Positions 42,149 through 50,620 of a stretch of DNA of 64,000 nt are shown here, piece by piece. This DNA comes from Lachnospiraceae bacterium. GTDB taxonomy: Bacteria; Bacillota; Clostridia; Lachnospirales; Lachnospiraceae. How positions within the stretch are numbered: the stretch's first letter is position 1; every line of letters begins with the position of its first letter. Position numbers and translations under genes: made by a program. The DNA lies in assembly GCA_023663945.1 (NCBI GenBank), contig JAMPGL010000003.1, positions 1-64,000 of the forward strand, in the 5' to 3' direction. The notes beneath the pieces were generated by a model. It searched no databases and was not told the origin of the DNA. It saw only the letters and a program-made list of their open reading frames with translations.

Positions 42149-42265
42149 GAAAATACCTCCCTGCGTGTACTTATTGTAAATGTATGCCGCGGGGAGGTAA
42201 AATATGAAACTTTGCTGTTCATGCAAAATTTTTGATCCGCTTAAAACATCCGGACAGATGCTTAT

Positions 42266-42370
42266 TTATAGTTAACGACATTAATAATTGCCATTTCGGT
42301 CTTGTAAAAGCTTGCACATACGGCTTTTGCAAGAGCCGGAATGAGCAATTAGTTATGTCGTTTACTATAA
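42266..42370. repeat. 105-bp imperfect palindrome
   Basis: Left arm 42266-42311 (TTATAGTTAACGACATTAAT...TTGTAAAAGC) pairs over most of its length with the right arm 42323-42370 (GGCTTTTGCAAGAG...GTCGTTTACTATAA) round an 11-base loop. It lies upstream of the DUF3794 gene and downstream of the Rpn-type gene; no coding frame. Confidence 0.75.
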
Positions 42371-42396
42371 CATGATCGCTCATTTCAATTTTGGCT

Positions 42397-43461
42397 CTAA
42401 TTAATGATTTGTTCTTCAAATTCCTTAACGCTTTCTGCACGCGCCGCCAGCTTAAGCCAACGTCCCAGTAAAGACAAGTCTTTTTGTGAAGAAACATAAT
42501 CTATTAATTTATCCGAAACTTCTCCGCAGTCCTTTAAAAGTTCGAGGATATTCTCAATATTCGCTTCAATTCTGCCTTCATTTTTACCTTCATTTCTGCC
42601 TTCTTCTCTGCCCTTTGCGATACAATCCGCCTCAAATTCATCCATTGCCCTGCACATAATCCTGCTCCCTTCCTTTTTTTGTCTTTTCTCCTGCACCAGC
42701 TTTTTCATTCCCTTTGAGTGGGTCAGATTGCTAAGCAGATGCCAGCTCTCGTCGTCCATGCCGATACACTTTTCGTCATTCCTTAGATACTCGATAAATT
42801 CTTCCTTGCAGTTCCGCTTCTGGTAAAGCTCCAGAAGCGGTCTTAACTCTGTTTTGAAATATTCAAAATGCTTAAAATCCGTCAGGTTAAGAAAATGTAA
42901 CGGATATTCCGGAATCATTTCCCGAAGTTCCTTCCCCAGAGGGGATTCATTTTTCCCGAAATCCATCATTTCCCGAAGGCTCTTTGGACCATCCCACTCT
43001 TCCTCACCCCAGTAGATGAGCAGGGTGATAACCGGATACAGCTTATCGGTTTTACGCATCATATACATCCATTCCCCATCATTCTGATAAACCTTCTCTC
43101 CCCTGCCTGCGCGGTACGCCTTGTCGTTTCTTGCATTTTTGCGCATGATTTTCCGGAGCTGTCCGTCGTATTCAAGAGCTTCTTGAATCATAATGCGGAC
43201 AGGCATGCTGTAATCAATATTTTCTTGATTTTCCACCGTATAAACGGCAAAGCACTGCCCACTGCCGCCCTGCATCATGACCAAGTCGCAGGTTCGTTCC
43301 AAAACTTTACCGTCAAATGCTTTTGTCAAAACTGGATTGAATATCTGTAGTTCCTCCGGCTTAAGCATCTGCTGTCCGTGAAAAACACTGCCGTTCCACA
43401 AGTCTGCGTATCTTCTGGCATCTTCCAAATAAGTTTTTAGTTTCACGTCTTCTTTTCCCAT
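42397..43461 (-). CDS. Rpn-type PD-(D/E)XK protein (second copy)
   Basis: 354 residues. Core segment CDLVMMQGGSGQCFAVYTVENQENIDYSMPVRIMIQEALEYDGQ is the PD-(D/E)XK-like nuclease region; the C-terminus has the GRNEGKNEGRIEANIENI repeat tail typical of these proteins. It is only distantly like the one at 20759-21700. The ATG at 43461 follows GGGAGG. Often treated as mobile-element relatives; real function unknown. Confidence 0.75.
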   Translation of the reverse strand: MGKEDVKLKTYLEDARRYADLWNGSVFHGQQMLKPEELQIFNPVLTKAFDGKVLERTCDLVMMQGGSGQCFAVYTVENQENIDYSMPVRIMIQEALEYDGQLRKIMRKNARNDKAYRAGRGEKVYQNDGEWMYMMRKTDKLYPVITLLIYWGEEEWDGPKSLREMMDFGKNESPLGKELREMIPEYPLHFLNLTDFKHFEYFKTELRPLLELYQKRNCKEEFIEYLRNDEKCIGMDDESWHLLSNLTHSKGMKKLVQEKRQKKEGSRIMCRAMDEFEADCIAKGREEGRNEGKNEGRIEANIENILELLKDCGEVSDKLIDYVSSQKDLSLLGRWLKLAARAESVKEFEEQIIN

Positions 43462-43856
43462 AGTACCTCCCTCGCAGAAGGTACGCGCGTCTGCACGAAA
43501 CCTCTGCTTTATTTGTGATTTGTTTCTTGAAGTAAAAGCATGATTTCGTCTGACGCCCTTCAGGCTGACAACGCCGTTTCGTTTAAACGACAAGAATCGT
43601 TATAGAATATTGAAATTTCTGCTTTGAAAGGAGTATAACACGGAAAAGTGTGCTTGTCATGTGGAAATTTTAATTCAGAAAATCCTAGATAAAAAAGTGC
43701 ACAATACAAGATATGGTGTTGAAATTTGACTTTTCTTTTGCTTAATACTTGATTTTGTGGTTGGGAAGGAATTTACTTCTTAATGTGGGTATAAAATTCT
43801 AATAGTTAGGCAGTTGAATTTAAAGGGGGATTATAAATGCCAGATGAGAGAATAGA
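43462..43856. other. Gene-poor stretch left of the composite element
   Basis: Nothing codes convincingly until 43838, where ATG after AAAGGGGG starts a 14-codon ORF (MPDERIELNFGLMW) that runs into the element's left inverted repeat. It looks like the head of a gene cut off by the element. An AT-rich TATAAAATTC at 43790 may be its promoter. Confidence 0.4.
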
Positions 43857-43901
43857 GTTAAATTTCGGTTTAATGTGGTAAAGGGTGGTTGGAGGACGGA
43901 C

Positions 43902-44036
43902 GCTTGTATGGAGATTTATTTCTACGTCGCCACGCTCTCGCTCACTAAAAAGCACAGCAGTACTTGGTTCGAAAATACCTCACCAAGTACTGGTGCTTTT
44001 TAATGGGCTCCTTTAGAAATAAATCTCCATACAAGC
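43902..44036. repeat. Long-stem palindrome 1
   Basis: Arms 43902-43924 and 44014-44036 are perfect complements (ending TTTCTA / TAGAAA). The 89-bp core holds a second hairpin: AAAAAGCAC..CAGTACTTGGT paired with ACCAAGTACTGGTGCTTTTT, which by itself looks like a two-way terminator. Confidence 0.85.
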
Positions 44037-44233
44037 TGTCAGTGGTCAACGTATCTTTACCAATTGGCACTTTTGCTACAGTTGAATGATTTACTGTACT
44101 GGCAGTGCTGCGTTGTGAGGTGGTTAACGGTAATTTATCGGAAAATCATCATACAATGAGGTACTGCCAAAACAGTAAATCCTCTTTCACCATAGTCAGG
44201 CTGCCAGTTTGATATTGCGTCTTCGGAAACCAA

Positions 44234-44368
44234 ACTCGTATCAAGAATAACTTCTAAAGGAGCCCATTAAAAAGCGCCAGTACTTGGTGAGGTATTTTCG
44301 AACCTAGTACTGCTGCGCTTTTTAGTGAACGAGAGTGGGGCGACGTAGAAGTTATTCTTGATACGAGT
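44234..44368. repeat. Long-stem palindrome 2 (inverted to 1)
   Basis: Arms 44234-44256 and 44346-44368 are perfect complements but differ in about seven of 22 positions from those of palindrome 1. The core is the reverse complement of core 1 with six changes, two of which (GCGC for GCAC, GCGC for GTGC) keep the inner stem paired. Confidence 0.85.
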
Positions 44369-44514
44369 GGTCGTTTTGATAATGCGCCTAATCAAACTAA
44401 ACCGAAATTTAACATAGTTACTTATTATTTCGCAATGCTAACCCAAGGTCATTTCATCCATCACCAGAAAAGCGGAAACTCCCCATTACCTTATCCAGAA
44501 ACAGTTTAACCCCC

Positions 44515-44997
44515 TTACAGATCCATCCTCATATAAATTGACGTTTCCACCGGACTGTCATTATAACTTTCTATCTCATAAAAACCAAATCTCTTATACA
44601 TGCCTATGGCGCTTTCCAAAAACGGCAGTGTATCCAAAAGCATATGAGAATACCCTATTTCTCTGGCGTCCTCGATAATCCTCTGAACCAGTATTCTGCC
44701 GATATGCCGTCCTCGGAATTTCGGTCGTACATACAAACGCTTCATTTCGCAGTTTTCTTCATCGATTTTTCTTAATCCAATGCATCCGGCAGGCTCGTCA
44801 TCGCAGTAAGCCAAATACAGCCTTCCATAAGGAAGTCCATACTTTGTCTCCAAATGCTTCAATTCTTCACTATAGTTCTGCAATTCCAAATAATTTTGAA
44901 AAGTGCTGTCGCCCTCAACCAGCATCTTTGTGTACTCCGTAAACAAAGCCTCAATCTCCCGGACATGAGCGCAGCCGGATTCTATCTTTATTTTCAT
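44515..44997 (-). CDS. GNAT acetyltransferase
   Basis: 160 residues. N-acetyltransferase fold with LYLAYCDDEPAGCIGLRKI, the acetyl-CoA loop LYVRPKFRGRHIGRILVQRII and LLDTLPFLESAIGMYKRFGFYEIE. Substrate unknown. ATG at 44997 after AGAGGA. It lies between the composite element and two TTAGCTGG repeats. Confidence 0.88.
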   Translation of the reverse strand: MKIKIESGCAHVREIEALFTEYTKMLVEGDSTFQNYLELQNYSEELKHLETKYGLPYGRLYLAYCDDEPAGCIGLRKIDEENCEMKRLYVRPKFRGRHIGRILVQRIIEDAREIGYSHMLLDTLPFLESAIGMYKRFGFYEIESYNDSPVETSIYMRMDL

Positions 44998-45040
44998 CTC
45001 AATCCTCTTTCTCTTTTGGCTGATTCGGGCTGTCTGTAGC

Positions 45041-45091
45041 CAAATACCTAAACCAGCTTTAGCTGGTTCTAAGCAAGCTGTGAGGTATTTG
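45041..45091. repeat. TTAGCTGG palindromic repeat, short copy B1
   Basis: Arms CAAATACCT and AGGTATTTG with inner AACCAGC-TTTA-GCTGGTT. Immediately followed by full copy B2. Confidence 0.65.
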
Positions 45092-45092
45092 A

Positions 45093-45168
45093 CCCTCGCG
45101 GCAGTCGTCAAATGTCTAAACCAGCCTTAGCTGGTTTTAAGCATGGCACTTGACTCGTTGCTCGCGGG
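45093..45168. repeat. TTAGCTGG palindromic repeat, copy B2
   Basis: CCCTCGCGGCAGTCGTCAAAT at the left pairs with CACTTGACTCGTTGCTCGCGGG at the right; inner AACCAGC-CTTA-GCTGGTT. Close copy of 3898-3972. It lies 17 bp past the pyrD stop. Confidence 0.8.
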
Positions 45169-45184
45169 AATAAGCATCTGCGCC

Positions 45185-46102
45185 CTACCGCACCCCGCCG
45201 ATTAACTCCCTGACATCTTCCACTCCATACTGCCTCATATAAGCCTCAATCCCTTCCGCAATCTCCACTGTCGCATAAGGATTCACAAAATTCATTGCCC
45301 CAACTGCAACCGCGCTGGCGCCTGCCAGCAGAAATTCAACGGCATCCTCCGCCGTGGCAATGCCTCCCATTCCGATTACGGGAATCTTAACCGCCTGCGC
45401 AGTCTGATATACCATGCGCACAGCCACCGGCTTAATTGCTGGTCCGGAAAGCCCGCCCGTCTTGTTTGCGAGGGCAAAAGTCCGCCTATGGACATCAATC
45501 TTCATCCCCGTCAGGGTGTTAATCAGAGATACCGCATCCGCCCCTGCCGCTTCCGCCGCTTTCGCCATCTCCGCAATATCCGTCACATTGGGACTGAGCT
45601 TCATAATAATCGGCTGCTTCGCCGCTTTTTTGATTCTGGATGTAATGTCGTATAAACAGTCCGCCTTTTGCCCGAAAGCAATTGCCCCTTCCTTTACATT
45701 GGGACAGGAAACATTAATTTCCAGCATATCTACGGAGGCATCCCCCAGCCTTTCCACCACTTCCAGATAGTCCTCCACGCTCTTTCCGCATACGTTTACA
45801 ATCTTTACGGTGTCAAACTGCTCTAAAAAGGGCAGATCCCGTTCAAGAAACACTTCGATTCCCGGATTCTGCAGACCGATGGCGTTCAACATTCCCCCAT
45901 AGGTTTCCGCCACTCTGGGCGTGGGATTTCCCTCCCACGGAACATTTGCAACCCCCTTGGTCACCACTCCCCCAAGCCGGTTCAAGTCCACAAAATCACT
46001 GTATTCCATTCCGGAGCCAAAAGTTCCCGACGCAGTCAGAACCGGGTTTTTAAACTCGATGCCTGCAATTGTCACTTTCGTATTTACCACTTTCGTATTC
46101 AT
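45185..46102 (-). CDS. pyrD: Dihydroorotate dehydrogenase B, catalytic subunit
   Basis: 305 residues. FMN-binding barrel with the catalytic Cys in LEINVSCPNVKEG, the substrate loop TASGTFGSGMEY and PVIGMGGIATAEDAVEFLLAGASAVAVG near the end. Class 1B enzyme that works with PyrK to pass electrons to NAD in the fourth step of UMP synthesis. Its first codon overlaps the pyrK end. Confidence 0.95.
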   Translation of the reverse strand: MNTKVVNTKVTIAGIEFKNPVLTASGTFGSGMEYSDFVDLNRLGGVVTKGVANVPWEGNPTPRVAETYGGMLNAIGLQNPGIEVFLERDLPFLEQFDTVKIVNVCGKSVEDYLEVVERLGDASVDMLEINVSCPNVKEGAIAFGQKADCLYDITSRIKKAAKQPIIMKLSPNVTDIAEMAKAAEAAGADAVSLINTLTGMKIDVHRRTFALANKTGGLSGPAIKPVAVRMVYQTAQAVKIPVIGMGGIATAEDAVEFLLAGASAVAVGAMNFVNPYATVEIAEGIEAYMRQYGVEDVRELIGGVR

Positions 46103-46890
46103 CAGATTTCCACCTCCTGCGCGTCAAAAACCGGACCGTCGGTACAAATTCTTGCATTATTTACGTGGGAATGACGGTCTTTTTGGGTAGTCCTGCACAC
46201 GCACCCAAGACATGCCCCCACTCCGCATGCCATCCGCTCTTCCAGAGAAATGTAGGCTTTTGCTCCTTCCTGCCGGGCATAATCCTTAATTGCCCGAAGC
46301 ATAGGCATGGGACCGCACGCCATCAGCACCTCCGGCTTAAGCTTTTTCTGCCTGAGCACATCCATCACATTTCCCTTTACGCCCGCGCTGCCATCCTCAG
46401 TGGCGGTCAAAACCTTCTCTCCATATCTTTCAAGGTCTTCCATGAGGAAAAGATGGTTATCCCGATAACCGACAATGATAATCGGAAGGGTATCCTGCTC
46501 TTTCAGCTCCTTTGCCAGTTCCAGCATCGGTGGGATTCCGATTCCGCCTCCCAAAAGGAACACCCGCTTATTTCTACATTCTTCTACCGGAAATCCGTTT
46601 CCCAAAACTCCAAGCACTTCCACCCTTTGTCCCATCTGCCAGCCGGAAAATTCCCGAGTTCCCTCTCCCGCTATCCGGTACACCAGACGGATGGCTCCTT
46701 TCTGCCTGTCCACCTGACAAATACTGATAGGCCTTGGCAGTAAATGAGACCGGTCTGCCGGATAAATCCCCAAAAACTGCCCTGCTCGCGCCTCCTTTGC
46801 AAGCTCCGTCTCAATCCACAAATCATAAACCGCCGGTGCAATCATCTGCTGGGAAAGCACCGCCGCCTGCACCTTCTTTTTCTTACTCAT
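46102..46890 (-). CDS. pyrK: Dihydroorotate dehydrogenase B, electron-transfer subunit
   Basis: 262 residues. FAD/NAD-binding ferredoxin-reductase fold (HLLPRPISIC, GGGIGIPPMLELAKEL, MACGPMPMLRAI) and a C-terminal 2Fe-2S cysteine set in ERMACGVGACLGCVCRT. Partners PyrD. Gene order on the minus strand is pyrC, pyrK, pyrD. Confidence 0.95.
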   Translation of the reverse strand: MSKKKKVQAAVLSQQMIAPAVYDLWIETELAKEARAGQFLGIYPADRSHLLPRPISICQVDRQKGAIRLVYRIAGEGTREFSGWQMGQRVEVLGVLGNGFPVEECRNKRVFLLGGGIGIPPMLELAKELKEQDTLPIIIVGYRDNHLFLMEDLERYGEKVLTATEDGSAGVKGNVMDVLRQKKLKPEVLMACGPMPMLRAIKDYARQEGAKAYISLEERMACGVGACLGCVCRTTQKDRHSHVNNARICTDGPVFDAQEVEI

Positions 46891-46983
46891 CCTTCTCCTC
46901 CTGTCACAATCCCGTAAACCAACAATTTCCTAATCCTGCCTCAATACCTCCAAACAGCAGTTTCCTTTCCTGTTATCATACCT

Positions 46984-48276
46984 CTAATCGGTGTTTTCCA
47001 TTTTATAAACAATCTCACCGCCGCAGATCACGGCGTGAACCACTCCGGGCATCTCCTCCCCAAGAAACGGAGAATTGGATGCCTTGGAGACAAATTTTTC
47101 TACCTTCCAGCGCTCCTCCGGGGCAAACAAAACCAAATCTGCCGCCGCGCCTTCCCGCATCACGCCGCCCTCTAAACCGTATAGCCTGCAAGGTGCCGTG
47201 CTCATCCGGCAGATAAGCTCCGGAAGGGTTAAATATCCCTTTTCCACCAGTTCGCGGATTCCCAGGGACAACGCGGTCTCTAAGCCGATAATCCCGCTGG
47301 GCGCCGCAGTGATTTCCCGCTCCTTTTCTGAAATGCTGTGAGGCGCATGATCCGTGGCAATCAGATCAATGGTTCCATCCATAAGCCCCTCTATGACTGC
47401 CAGCCTGTCCTCCTCCTCCCGAAGGGGCGGATTCATCTTGGCAAGAGCGCCCTTTTCTATCACCGCCTGCTGGGTGAGGGTAAAATGATGGGGCGTCGCC
47501 TCCGCATGAACAAAAATTCCTTTCTTTTTCGCCTGACGTACCAGTTCCACCGCTTCTCTGGTGCTGATATGCTGAATCACAATCTCCGCTCCGGTCTCCT
47601 CCGCCAGCTTTAAATCCCGCTCCACCAAGGTATATTCCGCCTCCCGTGGAGAACCGCCGACTCCGTAATGCCGGGAAGCCTCCCCCCTGTGAATGCCGTT
47701 GTCTGCAATCAGCTTCGGGTCTTCCTCGTGAAAGCTGATGGGCTTTTTGAGCTTTTTGGCACGAATCATGGCTTCCCGCACCAGCCCCTCGTCAAGGAGC
47801 GGAATCCCGTCATCGGTAAATCCCACGGCTCCGGCTTCTGCCAGACTCTCCATATCCGTAAGCTCTTTTCCCTTCATCTGCTTGGAAACATTGGCGCAGG
47901 AATGAATATGAATCCCCGTCTTGCTCCCCTTTTCCAGCACATAAGAGAGAACCTCGCGGTTATCCACGCAGGGCTTTGTGTTTGCCATCAGGACAATCTG
48001 GGTAAACCCTCCCTTTTTGGCTGCCGCCGCCCCGGTGTCTATATCTTCCTTATAAAGAAATCCGGGGTCGCGGAAGTGCACATGGGTATCCGCCAGCCCC
48101 GGAGCCACCATAAGCCCCTTCGCATTCAGCACGGGAATCTCCGGTTCTTCCTGTTCCCAGCCCTCAGTGATTTTGTGGATCCTGCCATCCCGGATCAAAA
48201 GACTTCCGGGATAAATCCGGTTCTTCTCCGGGTCAACCAGCATGCCTCCCTTTATAATAAGACTTCCTTTTTCCAC
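46984..48276 (-). CDS. pyrC: Dihydroorotase
   Basis: About 430 residues. Amidohydrolase marks: metal site ADTHVHFRDPGF, later GFTDDGIPLLDEG, metal His in VIQHISTREA and IDLIATDHAPHS with the last Asp. Closes carbamoyl-aspartate to dihydroorotate. The best start is GTG at 48276, with GGAAAGG seven bases ahead; ATG codons at 48297 and 48318 lack good spacing. The promoter is within the 24-bp palindrome upstream. Confidence 0.92.
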   Translation of the reverse strand: MEKGSLIIKGGMLVDPEKNRIYPGSLLIRDGRIHKITEGWEQEEPEIPVLNAKGLMVAPGLADTHVHFRDPGFLYKEDIDTGAAAAKKGGFTQIVLMANTKPCVDNREVLSYVLEKGSKTGIHIHSCANVSKQMKGKELTDMESLAEAGAVGFTDDGIPLLDEGLVREAMIRAKKLKKPISFHEEDPKLIADNGIHRGEASRHYGVGGSPREAEYTLVERDLKLAEETGAEIVIQHISTREAVELVRQAKKKGIFVHAEATPHHFTLTQQAVIEKGALAKMNPPLREEEDRLAVIEGLMDGTIDLIATDHAPHSISEKEREITAAPSGIIGLETALSLGIRELVEKGYLTLPELICRMSTAPCRLYGLEGGVMREGAAADLVLFAPEERWKVEKFVSKASNSPFLGEEMPGVVHAVICGGEIVYKMENTD

Positions 48277-48310
48277 GCCAAAACCTTTCCTTTCCATTAC
48301 CTTATTTCTA

Positions 48311-48365
48311 AAATTCATTATAATATAAAATTGTGCTCAGAACAATTTTATATTATAATGAATTT
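48311..48365. promoter_or_regulatory. Perfect 24-bp palindrome carrying divergent promoters
   Basis: Arms 48311-48334 and 48342-48365 are exact complements round GCTCAGA. Each arm contains a TATAAT read outward; with TTGT(G/T)C hexamers 17 bp away near the loop this gives symmetrical promoters for pyrC (minus) and the chemoreceptor (plus). Confidence 0.7.
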
Positions 48366-48394
48366 ATCTATTACTGCCTAAGGAGGAAATTGCT

Positions 48395-50476
48395 TTGAAA
48401 TCCATTAAGACAAAAATCACTATCAGCATTCTTTTATGTGCCTTAATCTCTTCTGCATTTGTGGGTCTTTTAAGCATCAGCGATTCCAGAAAGGTATCCA
48501 ATGAAAATGCCGAACAGATTCTCGCACTTACTGTCGAAAAGAAAAGTATCGAGATTGATTCCATGATTGCTTCCATCGAACAATCTGTCGATACGCTCAG
48601 CAGCCTTGCCATGGGAAAACTGGATTTTTCCAAGTTTCCAAACAATGACAAGTACGTATCCGAATACACGGATTCCATTATGGAGGATGTTCTCAAATTC
48701 AGCGAGAACACTTCGGGGGCTATCACCTCTTATGTCCGCTATAATCCCGATTTTACCGACCCTGTCTCAGGTATCTTTTATACCAGAAACAATACCTCAG
48801 AGGATTTCAGCGCCATCACGCCCACGGATTTCACTATGTACGACAAGACAGACTTAACTCATGTGGGCTGGTATTATATCCCTGTCGAAAACGGTGCTCC
48901 CCTCTGGATGGATCCGTATTTAAACGAGAATATCAACGTGTTTATGATCTCCTATGTGGTTCCGCTTTATGTGGACGGCACATCCGTAGGAATTATCGGC
49001 ATGGATATTGATTTTTCCACTCTCACGGATATGTTAAGTGAAACCGGCGTTTTTCCGTCAGACTGTGCTTTCCTGTATAATTCCAGCGGACAGATTACCG
49101 CGCACCCCTCTCTGGATGCCGGTACGGATCTTTCTGCTATAGACGGCATTGAGAGCATCAAAGCGTCCCTGCTTGACCCGGGCGCATCCGGAACTGCACT
49201 GCACTACAACAGCGGAGGCGTTCCGAGAACCCTTGTATTTTATTCTCTTTCCAACGGAATGTGCCTTGCTCTCAGCTCTTTAGACTCTGAGATACGCACC
49301 AGTGCCAACCAGCTTTCTTTGCAGATATTGATGGCAATTTTTGTCTGCCTCATCCTCTGTGTGGCACTCAGCCTGATTATCAGCCATACTATTGCAAATC
49401 CTATCCGTCTGATTACGGATATTATCCGGCAGTCCTCTCAGCTTGATTTCCGCAAGACCGACAACGGCGCACGGCTCGGCAGGCAAAGGGACGAAACCGG
49501 CGTTATGGCGTCCGCAGTCAGTGAATTACGGCAGGTTCTCCGGGATATGGTGGGAGATATGGAACAGATTGAAACCGCTATCCTCTCCAACGTAGACCAG
49601 CTTGACCATATTATGCAGGAAAACAACGCTGTTTCCGAAGATAATTCCGCAACCACCCAGCAGCTGGCGGCCGGAATGGAAGAGACCACCGCAAGCACTG
49701 CGGCAATCGCTGACAACGTAAGCGACATCAAACAGAACGCCTCCGGCATTCTGTCCCTTTCCGTGGAAGGTCAGGACGCTTCCCGGCAGGTTTTGGAGCG
49801 GGCAAAGCAATTGCGGGATACAACCACCGCTTCCAGCGACAAGACCATGAATGTATACGAGACTATGAAAACTCAGATTATAGAGGCTGTGGAGCGTTCC
49901 AAAGCTGTTGCCAAGATTAATGAGCTTACCGATGATATCCGCCAGATTTCCTCTCAGACAAATCTCCTTGCATTAAACGCCAACATCGAAGCCGCAAGAG
50001 CCGGAGAGGCGGGACGGGGATTTGCCGTGGTGGCTACCGAGATTGGCGCACTTGCCAATCAGACCTTCCATACGGTGGACGGCATCAACGAAATCGTAGC
50101 CGAGGTCAATCAGGCTGTTTCCGGCATGACGGAATGTATACGCACCATTATGGAATTTTTGGAAAAAACCGTTGTAACCGATTATGCTTCCTTTAAGGAG
50201 GTTGGAAATCAATACGAAGAGGATGCCAATTCCTTTACGGCTTCCATGACAAGGATTCACGATGAGGTTACAGAGCTGACCCAGCGGATTAACGAGATTG
50301 CCGACACTATCAATAATGTCAGCGACACCATCAGCCAGTCTGCCGAAGGAATCCATCAGATTGCTGAAAAGTCCTCCGATGCAGTTGCCAAGACCATTGA
50401 AGGTTATCAGCTCGTCAGTGAGAGTAAAGACAGCGTTGCCCGGTTAAAAGAGATTACGGACCGCTTCCAAGTTTGA
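48395..50476 (+). CDS. Methyl-accepting chemotaxis protein with Cache sensor
   Basis: 693 residues. First membrane helix near 7-28, an extracellular double Cache domain to about 300 (WYYIPVENGAPLWMDPYLNE; GIIGMDIDFSTL), second helix (LQILMAIFVCLILCVALSLII), HAMP, and a cytoplasmic coiled coil with the signalling hairpin SSQTNLLALNANIEAARAGEAGRGFAVVA. Directs swimming or another CheA pathway. No che genes are near. ATG at 48395 after AGGAGG. Confidence 0.93.
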   Translation: MKSIKTKITISILLCALISSAFVGLLSISDSRKVSNENAEQILALTVEKKSIEIDSMIASIEQSVDTLSSLAMGKLDFSKFPNNDKYVSEYTDSIMEDVLKFSENTSGAITSYVRYNPDFTDPVSGIFYTRNNTSEDFSAITPTDFTMYDKTDLTHVGWYYIPVENGAPLWMDPYLNENINVFMISYVVPLYVDGTSVGIIGMDIDFSTLTDMLSETGVFPSDCAFLYNSSGQITAHPSLDAGTDLSAIDGIESIKASLLDPGASGTALHYNSGGVPRTLVFYSLSNGMCLALSSLDSEIRTSANQLSLQILMAIFVCLILCVALSLIISHTIANPIRLITDIIRQSSQLDFRKTDNGARLGRQRDETGVMASAVSELRQVLRDMVGDMEQIETAILSNVDQLDHIMQENNAVSEDNSATTQQLAAGMEETTASTAAIADNVSDIKQNASGILSLSVEGQDASRQVLERAKQLRDTTTASSDKTMNVYETMKTQIIEAVERSKAVAKINELTDDIRQISSQTNLLALNANIEAARAGEAGRGFAVVATEIGALANQTFHTVDGINEIVAEVNQAVSGMTECIRTIMEFLEKTVVTDYASFKEVGNQYEEDANSFTASMTRIHDEVTELTQRINEIADTINNVSDTISQSAEGIHQIAEKSSDAVAKTIEGYQLVSESKDSVARLKEITDRFQV

Positions 50477-50584
50477 TCCGCAGGCTGTCCTGACTCGCGG
50501 ACTGCGAGTCAAGCGGCTGTTTGAAGCTGTTTATTATATGTTTGTAACATATGCTTTTATCAAATGTTTGAATCCCATATATGA

Positions 50585-50617
50585 GAGAACCGGTCATGTT
50601 CTGCATGGCCGGTTCTC
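50585..50617 (+). terminator. Terminator of the chemoreceptor gene
   Basis: GAGAACCGG-TCATG...CATGG-CCGGTTCTC followed by ATTTTAATT. An extra small hairpin TGACTCGC/GCGAGTCA at 50491-50511 precedes it. Confidence 0.75.
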
Positions 50618-50620
50618 ATT

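Larger units (their letters stand above)
43857..44413. mobile_element. Composite palindromic element with 16-bp terminal inverted repeats
   Basis: GTTAAATTTCGGTTTA at 43857-43872 is repeated inverted as TAAACCGAAATTTAAC at 44398-44413. Inside are two long palindromes in opposite directions (43902-44036 and 44234-44368), each an 89-bp core (93 percent alike between the copies) within perfect 23-bp arms. The 197 bases between them hold frame pieces on the minus strand (VILDTSLVSEDAISNWQPDY, VNHSTVAKVPIGKDTLTTD) out of frame with each other. No transposase is present. Nature unknown. Confidence 0.6.

Noticed and set aside
42219..42497. Minus-strand open frame of 92 codons
   Set aside because: Runs through the 105-bp palindrome and overlaps the end of the Rpn-type gene; no family resemblance.
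43857..44413. Integron cassette or attC site
   Set aside because: GTTAAAT/ATTTAAC fit the loose attC boxes, but there is no integrase, no second cassette and the spacing is wrong; kept only as a remark.
43857..44413. Retron or group II intron
   Set aside because: No reverse transcriptase anywhere in the window and no intron domain V-type hairpin.
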